From the NCBI GenBank assembly GCA_963832895.1, contig CAWHVQ010000002.1:310001-374000 (forward strand): a DNA stretch of 64,000 nucleotides. Direction: 5' to 3'. A program made the position numbers and the translations under genes. Within the stretch, counting starts at the first letter, position 1. Each line of letters opens with the position of its first letter. Under the pieces are notes generated by a model. It was not told the DNA's origin, did not search any database, and worked only from the letters and a program-made list of their open reading frames with translations. Positions 36,052 to 45,150 of the stretch are shown piece by piece. This stretch comes from JAMXLO01 sp963832895 (lineage in GTDB: Bacteria; Pseudomonadota; Alphaproteobacteria; Acetobacterales; Acetobacteraceae).

Positions 36052-36100
36052 GTCAAGGATGGCCACGGGCCATCGCGGAGCGGCGCGCAGCGTCCTTGAC
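36052..36100. repeat. 49-bp palindromic repeat B
   Basis: Arms GTCAAGGA and TCCTTGAC enclose ggccacgggcc and cgcggagcggcgcgcagcg; followed by ggcggcgagcacgg. Same orientation and length as A and C. Confidence 0.85.
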
Positions 36101-36158
36101 GGCGGCGAGCACGGCGCCAGGCTCGATCCCAGGCCGGTTCAATTGCGGGGAGACCGAC

Positions 36159-37370
36159 ATGCGCGATATCAGCCTGCTGCAACTGGCACTGGGCCTCGCG
36201 CCACCGTGGACGGTCACTGGCAGCGACTTCGATGCGGAGGCCCGGCGGCTTGACATCCACATAGACTTCGCCGCCGGCAGTCACTTTGCCTGCCCGGGCT
36301 GCGGTGCTGCCGATTGCCCGGCGCACGACACCGAACGGATGACGTGGCGACATCTCAACTTCTTCCAGCACCAAGCCTATCTGCATGCCCGTGTGCCACG
36401 GGTGCGTTGCGTCAGGTGCGGGGTCAAGAAGATCAGCGTGCCATGGGCGCGCGAGGGTGGCGGCTTCACCCTGCTATTCGAGGCGTTGGTCATGGCCTTG
36501 GTTTCAGCAATGCCGGTCAACGCTGTGGCCCGACTGGTGGGTGAGCACGACACCAGGCTATGGCGGGTCATTCACCACTACGTCGAACGCGCCCGAGCGC
36601 GCACCGATCTCGCGGCCGTCACGCGAGTGGCGATCGACGAGACCGCCGCCCGGCGTGGCCACCACTATATCTCGCTCTTTGTCGACATTGATCGCGCCCG
36701 CGTCGTCTTCGCGACCGAGGGCAAGGACGCCGCGACCGTCGCGGCGTTTGCCGATGACCTCACGGCGCACGGCGGCGATCCCGATGCCGTCGCCGAGGTC
36801 TGCATCGACATGAGCCCGGCCTTCATCAAAGGTACCGCCGACAGCCTGGCCAACGCTGCCATCACCTTCGACAAGTTTCATGCCGTCAAGATCATCAACG
36901 ATGCCGTCGATCAGGTGCGACGAACTGAGCGGAAGGACCACAAACTGTTGGCCGGCACGCGCTACCTCTGGCTGCGCAACCCGGACCGCTTGTCCGAGAA
37001 CCAACGGGCTACCCTCGAAAGCCTACCCCTGCGTCATCTCAAGACTGCGCGTGCCTACCAAATACGATTGGCCTTCCAGGAACTTTACGAGCAATCATCC
37101 ACCGAGTCCGGAGCAGCCTTCCTGCGGCGATGGTATTTCTGGGCGACCCACACTCGGCTGCCGCCGATCATCGACGCCGCCCGCGCCGTCAAACGTCACT
37201 CGGACGGCATTTTACGCTGGTTCCACAGCAAGATCGCCAATGGGCTCATCGAGGGAATCAATAGCCTCGTCCAGGCCGCCAAGGCCAAGGCTCGCGGCTA
37301 TCGTTCCGTTCGAAACCTCACCGCGATGGTCTATCTCATCGCCGGAAAGCTAGACTTAGTTGCCCTTTGA
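36159..37370 (+). CDS. ISL3-family transposase
   Basis: The 403-residue protein starts MRDISLLQLALGLAPPW with a GGGGAGA site. It has the zinc-binding N-terminus ('CPGCGAADCPAHDTERMTWR', 'RVRCVRCGVKKISVPW'), a helix-turn-helix, and the DDE domain with Asp in 'VAIDETAARRGHHYISLFVD', Asp in 'VCIDMSPAFIKG' and Glu in 'GLIEGINSLVQAAKAKARGY'. It is intact and is the likely source of the fragment at 21.7-22.2 kb. Confidence 0.95.
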   Translation: MRDISLLQLALGLAPPWTVTGSDFDAEARRLDIHIDFAAGSHFACPGCGAADCPAHDTERMTWRHLNFFQHQAYLHARVPRVRCVRCGVKKISVPWAREGGGFTLLFEALVMALVSAMPVNAVARLVGEHDTRLWRVIHHYVERARARTDLAAVTRVAIDETAARRGHHYISLFVDIDRARVVFATEGKDAATVAAFADDLTAHGGDPDAVAEVCIDMSPAFIKGTADSLANAAITFDKFHAVKIINDAVDQVRRTERKDHKLLAGTRYLWLRNPDRLSENQRATLESLPLRHLKTARAYQIRLAFQELYEQSSTESGAAFLRRWYFWATHTRLPPIIDAARAVKRHSDGILRWFHSKIANGLIEGINSLVQAAKAKARGYRSVRNLTAMVYLIAGKLDLVAL

Positions 37371-37403
37371 TGCCGTTTCTACCACACCAAACAGCGAAGA
37401 ACC

Positions 37404-37487
37404 GTAAAACTGCCAGACCGCCAGAAGCCCCACGGCTACAAAGAGCCGGACTACCCCTACAAGATTGTGCCGGAACTGACATGGTGA
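37404..37487 (+). pseudogene. ppk2: ppk2 C-terminal tail, separated by ISL3
   Basis: After the 8-bp target duplication the frame reads 'KLPDRQKPHGYKEPDYPYKI' and 'VPELTW' then TGA, which is the normal end of class 2 polyphosphate kinases. Confidence 0.85.
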
Positions 37488-38019
37488 CATCGTTCGCGGA
37501 TAATTCCGTCACGGTGGGAGCCGGGGGGTTGGCGGTAATAGCCCGCCTCGACTTCGTTATGGGATAACGAAGTTGCGTCAGGTCGGTGCTGCGTCGGCAG
37601 CGACTATACCTGATGCACCTCATTTGCAAGCTTCGATGGCAGCGATCAAGGCCGAGATAAAGGGCGTAGCCTGTCGTCATTGCAAATGGTCAGACATGCG
37701 CCGCCTTACACGATCGAGCATCCCGCGCCGTACAACGGCCATCTCTTCGCGCTGGATCGGCCGGTCTTGGCAGAGGAACTAGCGCAGTTGCGATCTGCCT
37801 GCGAGACGGCGTCTTCGAGGAAGCAACAACGCACGGTGGTGTTCACGCATGACGATCTTATGGTGGCATATGAGAAGAACTGCCTGCTCCAATCAACTAT
37901 CTGGCGATCACCCGCGAGGTGTCGGCATCCGCCATCTGTGCCGCTTGCACCTCAGTGGGCTTGAGGTAGGAGAACGTTGAGGGGCGCATTGGACTGTCTC
38001 GGCTTGCGAGTACAATCAC
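37488..38019. other. stretch without a supported gene
   Basis: About 530 bases between the ppk2 tail and the ompA-3 terminator. A frame from 37680 (94 residues) has no known domain and is not called. A palindrome lies at 37551-37573. Confidence 0.45.
37551..37573. promoter_or_regulatory. 23-bp palindrome, operator-like
   Basis: ACTTCGTTAT, three bases GGG, ATAACGAAGT: a perfect 10-bp inverted repeat with short spacer. Such TTCGTTAT-N-ATAACGAA palindromes resemble binding sites of IclR/GntR-type regulators. No target gene remains beside it. Confidence 0.45.
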
Positions 38020-38055
38020 AACACAAAACAAAAAGGGGCCGCTGACGCGGCCCCT
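38020..38055 (-). terminator. Rho-independent terminator after ompA paralogue 3
   Basis: On the minus strand AGGGGCCGC, four-base loop, GCGGCCCCT and TTTTTG form a strong terminator 48 bases beyond the ompA-3 stop. Confidence 0.88.
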
Positions 38056-38657
38056 AGTAATGCATCTTCGGACCTTGACCTTAGCCGCGATAGTCTGAGG
38101 AAGTCAACGGATGACGATCTCCACCCGACGATTCTGCGGCTCGCGCACGCCAGGACCAGTCGGCACCAGGAGGCGCGTGTCGCCGAAGCCCTGAATGGTG
38201 ATCGCATTCTCTGGCACGCCGTCCGCAATCAGTTGCGCCTCCACTGCCTTCGCTCGGCGAACTGACAGGCCCTGGTTGTACTGCGGTGTGCCAGAGGTAT
38301 CGGTATAGCCGTTCACCTCGATCCGCGTGTACTGCACCTTGGCGGAGTTGGCCGCCGCTTCCGCGATGATCTGGCGCGCACGATCGGTGAGGTTGTATTT
38401 GTCCCAATCGAAGAACACCAGATAGGACCGCGATGGCGCCGCTGCTGGAACCGGCGCGGGGGCTGGTGGAGGTGGCGGCGGTTGGCCAAAGTTGTAACGC
38501 AAACCAAACATCAAGGAATGATTGAAGTCATTGCCAAGCTTCGCCGTGCCGAACGTAACCGGTTCATCAAAGGCGGCCTGCGTTGCCACATTGTACTTGC
38601 GTGATCCCATGCCGAAGAAGCGATATTCGACCGTCATCGCCAAGCCGCGCACCGAGG

Positions 38658-39949
38658 CAGGGCTGTTCAACGCTCTATACAACTGAGCGGATAGGTTGAG
38701 TCCGCGCCGCTACACGTTGCGCAAATCATCCCAGCAGTCCCAGGTGGCGGATTCCGGCGCGGTGAATTCTTCGAATTTATCCACGGCAACCAAACCGCCA
38801 GAAGGTTGCCATGCGATCGTTCGATCAGTTGCTCGGCTTGCTCAGCAATATCCCCGACCCGCGCCGGGCCGAGGGTAAGCTCTACAAGCTGCAACATGTC
38901 CTGCTGTTCTCGATCCTTGCTGTCGTCACCGGCGGCAATTCCTACCGCTCCATCGTGACCTTCATCAAAGTGCACCGCCGCCGATTGAACACCGCCTTCG
39001 GTCTGCACTGGCGGCGTGCCCCAGCCCATACCTCTATTCGATATATCCTCCAGGGCCTTGAACCCCAGGCGGTCGAGCAGATTTTCCGCCAACACGCCGC
39101 TGGTCTGTGCAGCGCCATTACCGATCCGGCGCGACGCGTCATCGCGATCGACGGCAAGACACTCAGACGAAGCTTCGACAATTTCACCGATCGCAAGGCG
39201 GCCCAGGTGTTGCACGCCTTCGACGTCGAAGCCGGTCTCGTCCTGGCACACGTCGATATCGAGGAAAAGTCCAACGAAATCCCCGCCGCGCAGCAGTTGC
39301 TCGGCGAACTCAATGTCGCGCACAGCATCGTTACCCTTGATGCCATGCATTGCCAAAAAAAACCTTCGAGGCCGCCGCACAGGAGCAGGCTCGCCTCATC
39401 GTCCAACTGAAGGACAATCAGCCCTCGCTGTTGCAGAAAGTCGAAACCGCCTGCGCTTCCCAGCGGCCCGTCGGCAGCCACACCTCGGTCTGCACCGGGC
39501 GCAACCGACACGAAACCAGGTCGGCCGACGTCTTCAGCGCGACCCGCTCCGTTGCCGCAACCGAGTGGAAGTCTCTCATCAAATCTATCGTCCGCGTCAC
39601 CCGCGAGGTCTTGCATCGAGATGCCAAGACCGGCCTCTGGAGCAGCACCTCCGAGGTCGCATACTACGTGGCCAATTCTGCCGTATCGGCGTGCCTCGCC
39701 GCCACCGCAATCCGGCACCATTGGAACGTCGAGAACACACTGCACTACACTCGTGACGTCACTTTCCAGGAAGATCAATCCCGCATCCGTCGTAACCCGG
39801 GTGTCTTCGTGCGGCTGCGCAGCTTCGCCTACAATGTGTTATGCCGTAACCGAACCAGCTCCTTCAGTCAGGACAGATACGCCGCCGCTCTCGCTGGTTT
39901 CAGTGCCCTGGCCAACTGGTGCTTCAGTTGAGAGCATTTAACAGCCCTG
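38658..39949. mobile_element. ISAs1-family insertion sequence
   Basis: Terminal repeats CAGGGCTGTTCAACGCTCT (left) and CAGGGCTGTTAAATGCTCT (right, complemented) bound 1292 bases. Direct repeats CGCACCGAGG flank it at 38648-38657 and 39950-39959. One transposase gene inside, split by a frameshift. Confidence 0.93.
38811..39931 (+). pseudogene. ISAs1-family transposase, frameshift at an A8 run
   Basis: The first frame (38811-39410) has 'SFDQLLGLLSNIPDPRRAEG', 'VIAIDGKTLRRSFDN' (first Asp) and 'SIVTLDAMHCQKK' (second Asp). At caaaaaaaacc (about 39354-39361) a -1 shift leads into the second frame (to 39931) with 'TFEAAAQEQARLIVQLKDNQ' and 'IRHHWNVENTLHYTRDVTFQ' (Glu). Joined, it is a full 373-residue transposase. 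The slip at A AAA AAA could be programmed, though ISAs1 enzymes are normally single frames; an indel is equally possible. Confidence 0.88.
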
Positions 39950-40545
39950 CGCACCGAGGGGATCGGCACCGCGCCACCGAGGATGAACTGATAAGCAATC
40001 GCGCCGTAGGTGTCATTGGAGGCGACACTGGGGAACCCGGTGCTGCCGGACGCCGTAAACCCACTCAGATGCGCCCACTGGTAGCCGACACCGACGCCGA
40101 TATATGGCGCAAAGTACGGTATGGTCAGACCAGTGGTTTGCGCCAACAGATTGGTCATATCGTATAACACATTGACCATCGGGCCGTACTTCATTTCCCT
40201 GCCGCCAGCGCGGGCTGGGAAGCCAAAGTCAAGCCCGTGCGCGAACTGATTGTTGCGGTAGTCGCCCTCAAGCTCGACGCGTATACCATTGGGCAAGGCC
40301 CAGCCCACACTGCCTATGCCCGCCCACCCGAAGTGCGATTGCAGGGACGCGCCTCCCGCCGTGCCGGTGGCGTTAATCAGATGTTGATTTTGCATCCAAT
40401 TGAACCCCGCCCCGCCTCCGATATACAGCCCGGTGAGCGGTGGTGCTGGTTCCAGGGACGGCAGCGGCATCTGCGCGTGGGCCGCAGACGAAATACCCAC
40501 CGTGGCAGTGCTTGCTAGCAAGAGACGACGTAGTTTTCCCCGCAT

Positions 40546-41744
40546 CGTACCTCGTCCTTTGTCAGAATCTGCTCGGTTCTCATGCGTCGTACCACCATTG
40601 TCAATGCATCCCGTTTCTTCTGGGCAACACAAGAATGAGCAGCCGATCCTTCTGTTGTTCGTGTGGCCGTTCGGCAACCGCTAATTCTCTTTGCCGAATT
40701 GACCCGACAAGCTCGAAGTGCTGCTGATTCACGCGCTTTTTGCACAATCCGGTTTCTATCCCGCAATCACTCGTAGTACTAAGGCGTAGCCGACGGATGC
40801 GGCGTTTCATTCTCGTGTTAGCCAAGCGACGGTGGGTCCGCAGATTTTGACAACCACCCAATTCACCAAAACTGCGTAATTCCTTGCGGGTGAAGGGGCA
40901 GGGTTGGAATACTGTTGCCAAGCGGCCGTCCGCTCATCGAAGGAGCCGGCGCATAAAATCCGCAATGGGGAGCAAATCAACAATGATCTCACTCAAGAGC
41001 GCGGTCACGGTCGGCCTTGTGATTGCCGCGCCACCAAATGCTGACCCTTTCCTGGACCCTCAGCAGCTTACGGCTGCCCGGCACCGACATCCAGTAGCAT
41101 CGCCGGCCGAGACGGCGGTCTGGAGCGGTTGTTCACAGCGATGCTCACTTGCAACGTGTGGGTACACCGCTGCTCGCAGCGTTCCAGCACTTCCCGCTCA
41201 AGCACATCAGCTTTGACAGCGATCCCGATGAAGGCCACGGCGCCCTGGCACGGCATCGGTCGGCCGATACGCGAGTGGGCCGGGCTTGGCATGAACTCTA
41301 AATCCTGTTTCTGATCGCTGAACCCATGACGCTCTGTACAGTCATGGGTTGGTCTCCGCCGGCCGTGGGACGAGCAAATTGAGCAGGTGTTCGCCGCCAC
41401 GGGGCCAATGATCTTTTGCTGCTGGAACCCGCTCTCGATTCGCGCGCATCGCCGTGCTCATCGCCAACCGCGAAGACGAACTTGGGGTTGACCCGTTCGG
41501 TAATGACGTGGAGGTTCCACTGACCCTAGGAGACATTGTTCGGGTGTACCAGAATGCCATTCAATAGGCCGTCACTGCGCGCACTGACGCTGCGGGCCAA
41601 TGGGCTCGGCAAAACGAGTTCGCAGGCATTGACAGGACGGGCGGATCATCCAAACTTGGGACGGTTGCCGTGCGAAAGTGGCTGTGTCGGCAACGCCGAA
41701 TGCCGGTCGAGGTCATATCCAGCGTACTAAATAATCAGGGAGCA
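40546..41744. other. gene-poor stretch with degraded fragments
   Basis: About 1.2 kb holds no intact gene. Frames such as 'RIAVLIANREDELGVDPF' to 'LGDIVRVYQNAIQ' (about 41448-41566, plus strand) look like the end of a small conserved protein, and 'GTPLLAAFQHFPLKHISF' (about 41169-41225) like another fragment. I cannot name either. Confidence 0.4.
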
Positions 41745-42285
41745 AACGCTGGTCGCTTACGAAAGCGCAGGCTTCGCGCAGCAGATGGGCAACAAGATGA
41801 GCGACGCAGCACGGCCAGTGTTGCCCAACCCATGATACGTCCTGGATTCCTCATCGTCGCCGACCAACTGAGAACTGAACTGGCGGGGGAACCGGTGACA
41901 GTGAGACTGCACGGCTCCGTGACGCTTACTTCGGGCGCGGACGGCTATGTTTCCGCCGGGGGGCTGGGAGCTAAAGCCTGGAGTGCCGGTGCTCAGCAAG
42001 ATTGTTCCCATCCTTTCCAAGCTTCAGCACACGGAAATCGTGGTTGGCGGCTACACTGACAACACTCCGATCGGCCAACAACTTCAGAGCGCGGGAATTG
42101 CGAACAATCTCGACCTGTCGTGCAAGCGGGCAGCGAACGTGGTGCTTTATCTCGTCTCGCAAGGCGTAAATCCCAATCTGTTGTCAGCGCAATGCTTCGG
42201 CGCCACTCACCCCGTTGGACCAAACGACACTCCCGAGGGACAGGCGAAGAACCGGCGATTCGCCAGGGGAATGCGAAGGATTTTC
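41745..42285 (+). pseudogene. OmpA/MotB-like peptidoglycan-binding protein, several frameshifts
   Basis: Three successive frames encode 'LVAYESAGFAQQMGNKMSDA', then 'DQLRTELAGEPVTVRLHGSV', then 'MFPPGGWELKPGVPVLSKIV' with 'TEIVVGGYTDNTPIGQQLQ' and 'LLSAQCFGATHPVGPNDTPE'. The last block is a clear OmpA C-terminal domain (NR at the end). The order is right for one protein of the MotB/OmpA kind, so the gene has decayed by at least two indels; the usual final Lys/Arg motif merges into an IS630 remnant. Confidence 0.7.
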
Positions 42286-42286
42286 C

Positions 42287-42700
42287 TGGCGACGCCGATA
42301 GCCTGACCGCTGAGGAACGGCAGGCGCTGGAGGCGTTGGCTGGTTCCCGTGAGAGCGAGGCCCGGAAGCAGGAGCGCGCCATGATTGTCCTTCTGGTGGC
42401 AGATGGGCATGGGTCGCGGGCGATCGCTCGTGAGGTTGGCTGCATGCCGGGTACGGTATCGAAGTGGCGTGTGCGCTACGCCCGCGACCGCATGGCGGGC
42501 CTGAGTGAGATCGGGAACGCGGTGCTGACGCAAAGCATGGGCAAGAGCAAGCTGCCGAATGGGCGATCATTGGTCAGTCGCACGATTATAAGCGGAACGG
42601 GACGACGACTTTGTTCGCGGCGTTCGAGGGGGGGGAGCGGCGAGGTTATGGGGCGGCACTATAACCGCCGCCGGCGGATCGACTTCCTCGACTTCATGAA
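42287..42700 (+). pseudogene. IS630-family transposase remnant with internal deletion
   Basis: The N-terminal helix-turn-helix ('LTAEERQALEALAGSRESEA', 'GSRAIAREVGCMPGTVSKWR') is followed after 'YARDRMAGLSE' by a jump to the catalytic part: 'HDYKRNGTTTLFAAFE' and 'GEVMGRHYNRRRRIDFLDFM'. About 150 central residues and the C-terminus are gone. It ends exactly where the DUF502 3' repeat begins. Confidence 0.75.
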
Positions 42701-42776
42701 CCACGCATCAACCACCAGACCATCAGGCGCCGGCGCTTGTTCAGCCTTGACCAAGCCACCTGATATGACCGAGTAG
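42701..42776. repeat. 76-bp inverted copy of the DUF502 3' end
   Basis: This is the reverse complement of 52195-52270 with two mismatches; it includes the last 17 codons and stop of DUF502 plus 25 bases beyond. The 26.5-kb copy shares the coding part but not the flank. Confidence 0.85.
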
Positions 42777-42853
42777 ACGGACTGAACCGGCACATATCGG
42801 TGTTGGCGCGCACCGGATCATCGAATTGGTCAGCCAGCTAAGCTTCGCGACCT

Positions 42854-44125
42854 CTACGTTCCCGCTCCCCCCAGTCCCTGCAAATCTGGTTGGCGCGCTA
42901 GTGCTAAATCCTCAGCGAAAGGGTAAAGCCCTTCAAGTACCCGATTCAGCAAGTCTAATTCACCTTGTAACGCAGGTTGACGACTGGCCGGTAGGATTTC
43001 CTGGAGGTTATTGATCATTGCTCGAAGGCGTCTCGCTACCTGAAAGTTGCCAGCGCCATAAAGTCGTATTTCGCGAAAAGTCAGTGTGACAAAGTCCTCC
43101 CAGTTCGGCGTGCGAAAGATAAGTCTGGGCACTCCTTCCAAGTCATGCACCAAATCGTCATGCAGATGGCGCGCGCCAACGAGGTGAAGCAGTCGGTGAA
43201 GCTGATCGATTGCCAGGACGGCGGTCGTCGGGTCGTTGATCGCTGGTGACAAAGCCTTGATGGCAATATCTACGATCACGCGAACCGCGAACGTCGAGTC
43301 CTGCTCGATGGTGCGTTCTGGTCCGAAGGCCACCTGGGCGCGAAGCTTGCTGTCATCGATCCTAGCTGCGTCGCCGTACAGGCGAAACAAAGGGTTGCCA
43401 GTCGCCACGAAATCGCCAACGCGAGGCACGAATTCGACGAGGCCACCCGCGCGTCGTGCAATACCGACGAGCGATTCTAAATTGACTGCCAACACGATGG
43501 CAGATCGTCCGAGGTGGTCAACGGTGCGTGCGTTGGCGTTTACCGAACCCTGAGTTGGGGCAATCTCTGTTGTCCCGGATATTTCGGGATAGACGTTTTC
43601 GATAACTTTGATCCCATCTTCGCCGATCCGCTGGACGATGCTGACTGGCCGCAGCGACCGTGCCGTATAGTCGATCAAGAAGAAGAACGCCGCTATTGAT
43701 GCGATGCCGAGTACCCACGCGATTGTTACCGCAAATCTTGGCACCTCTGTATCGAAACGTGCGCCGGTGCCGACGGCAAACATCATGGTGAAGGTGAATA
43801 GCCCGACCATGAATCTGATGACGTTATTCCGCAGCAGAGTCGTGGCAATCAATCGAGGAGTAAGCTGGCCACTAGCGACCTGAATAACAATCAGCAGCGA
43901 CCCAAATGTAAAGACTATGAACGCACTTGCGAGGCTTTCAACCGTATTCAGCGCCTCTGTGGCGCCGGCAACAGTCGTGCCGAACCAGGGTATCCAATCC
44001 AGCCAGCTATGGAGTACAAACACAAGGCGGATGACCACGTTCTCCAAGAGCAGTGCGACCAGCGGAACGATCCACAAGGCGGAGTAGAGATAGCTCTTGG
44101 CCACATACCAGCGGTTCCATTGCAT
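42854..44125 (-). CDS. DUF2254 family membrane protein
   Basis: The 423-residue protein has four N-terminal transmembrane segments (about 15-40, 65-90, 105-130, 135-155) and a large C-terminal soluble domain with 'GSVNANARTVDHLGRSAIVL' and 'DIAIKALSPAINDPTTAVLA', diagnostic of DUF2254. The family is an uncharacterised predicted membrane protein, proposed by others to be channel-like; no function can be stated. It is complete, and an upstream gap of 260 bases leads to the IS21 left end. Confidence 0.9.
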   Translation of the reverse strand: MQWNRWYVAKSYLYSALWIVPLVALLLENVVIRLVFVLHSWLDWIPWFGTTVAGATEALNTVESLASAFIVFTFGSLLIVIQVASGQLTPRLIATTLLRNNVIRFMVGLFTFTMMFAVGTGARFDTEVPRFAVTIAWVLGIASIAAFFFLIDYTARSLRPVSIVQRIGEDGIKVIENVYPEISGTTEIAPTQGSVNANARTVDHLGRSAIVLAVNLESLVGIARRAGGLVEFVPRVGDFVATGNPLFRLYGDAARIDDSKLRAQVAFGPERTIEQDSTFAVRVIVDIAIKALSPAINDPTTAVLAIDQLHRLLHLVGARHLHDDLVHDLEGVPRLIFRTPNWEDFVTLTFREIRLYGAGNFQVARRLRAMINNLQEILPASRQPALQGELDLLNRVLEGLYPFAEDLALARQPDLQGLGGAGT

Positions 44126-44715
44126 GTCGGGTCCTCACAGCAAGCAAGCTACACTGGCGGGTCGTCGGGCCTGTTTGCATTTTGCAACGTCCTGATTCCC
44201 AACCGGGTAAAGTTCCGACTCAAGGCCGAAAGCGGAGATCGGCCCTTGATTTGCACGATTCTGAGTGAGGGACAATGAGAATGGATTGCACCGGGACTGC
44301 CGGCAAAGTTGGTGATCGCGGTGCGTCGCTTCGGACCCGACGTTTTCGTACTGCTGAGGCGGGGCGCAAGCGCAGAGAACGAATAAGTGTCGATGGCGGC
44401 GAAAATCCGCGGCTAGACGGCGAAAATTGAAATTGCCGGATCAACAGCGGCTGTGAACGTCCTCGGTCGCTGAGGCGATGTGTGGGCGGATGGCAGCGGC
44501 GAGGGAGGGCCGGCGCGGCGCTGGACCGCGGGTCGAGGGCTTGCCTGTATTGAGGGGCAAGCACGGCGCCGATCTGAACTTGGCGGTTACGTTCGACGCC
44601 GTGCCCGACACCGTGCTGGGCACGCATGCGGCGTCAGTATTCCGGCAATCATGGCGCTCGTCCACGGGATGTCCGCCGATCCGGTCACGGCACCGCGGCG
44701 TCTGCCCGGCTGTTC

Positions 44716-45150
44716 ATGTGTGCGGAATGCCACGCTCAGGCGCTGATCTGTAGTTGTTGCGACCGCGGCCAGATCTATTGCGCCGGCGACTGCGCCGCGC
44801 GTGCCCGCCGGCGCACCAGGCTTGACGCGGGCCGGCGCTACCAGACCAGCCGCCGGGGACGGCTTGCCCATGCAGAGCGGACTCGCCGTTACCGGGTCCG
44901 GTGCAAAAATGTGACGCATCACGGTTCACCACCGTCGCCACCGGATGATTTGCTGTCCTCCGGCTCGCCGGCGATCGCGAGCGACGCATCGGCCTTCGTG
45001 GACCGAGCCCGGCGGCCTTTATCGCGCTGTGATTGGTGCGGGCGGCGCTGCCCGGATCTCGTCCGTCAAGGGTTCTTGCGTCGCCGCGGCGGTCGCCGGC
45101 GGGTGCCACGACACGACCGGATGGGACGCGGCCATGGTGGCTCCACCTGA
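44716..45150 (+). CDS. Cys-rich (zinc-ribbon-like) accessory ORF of IS21 element
   Basis: From ATG 44716 the protein begins 'MCAECHAQALICSCCDRGQI' and continues 'YCAGDCAARARRRTRLDAG' and 'GRRYQTSRRGRLAHAERTRR'; the conserved part is about 70 residues, with CxxC pairs that could bind zinc and an Arg-rich tail. It overlaps the istA start. Such an ORF precedes istA in a subset of IS21 elements; its role is unknown, possibly DNA binding or regulation. The end of the protein (after about residue 75) looks non-conserved. Confidence 0.6.
   Translation: MCAECHAQALICSCCDRGQIYCAGDCAARARRRTRLDAGRRYQTSRRGRLAHAERTRRYRVRCKNVTHHGSPPSPPDDLLSSGSPAIASDASAFVDRARRPLSRCDWCGRRCPDLVRQGFLRRRGGRRRVPRHDRMGRGHGGST

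Larger units (their letters stand above)
34428..37403. mobile_element. ISL3-family element with nested IS110
   Basis: Imperfect terminal inverted repeats (GCTTCCTCGCTGTTTGGCG on the left; the complement of GGTTCTTCGCTGTTTGGTG on the right) bound 2976 bases. The flanks carry an 8-bp direct repeat GTAAAACT at 34420-34427 and 37404-37411, the size expected for ISL3. Inside are the ISL3 transposase and an IS110 transposase on the opposite strand. Excision on paper rejoins the ppk2 C-terminus in frame. Confidence 0.9.
38104..40545 (-). pseudogene. OmpA-family outer membrane protein, paralogue 3, interrupted by an ISAs1 element
   Basis: The ATG at 40545 (GGACGAGG site) starts the signal peptide 'MRGKLRRLLLASTATVGISS'. 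The barrel region runs to 'GGAVPIPSVR', where the IS begins; it continues at 38657 with 'GLAMTVEYRFFGMGSRKY' and ends with the OmpA C-domain ('YTDTSGTPQYNQGLSVRRA', 'NRRVEIVIR'). Removing 38658-39949 and one 10-bp duplication leaves 1140 bases, exactly 380 codons, so the gene was intact before insertion. Only the N-terminal barrel portion can be made now. It shares much of its C-terminal domain with paralogues 1 and 2. Confidence 0.92.

Noticed and set aside
37551..37573. loxP/dif-like recombination site
   Set aside because: Arms are shorter, the 3-base spacer does not fit tyrosine recombinases, and no recombinase is adjacent.
37680..37964. 94-residue hypothetical protein
   Set aside because: No domain, no ribosome site and the region is full of remnants; not called.
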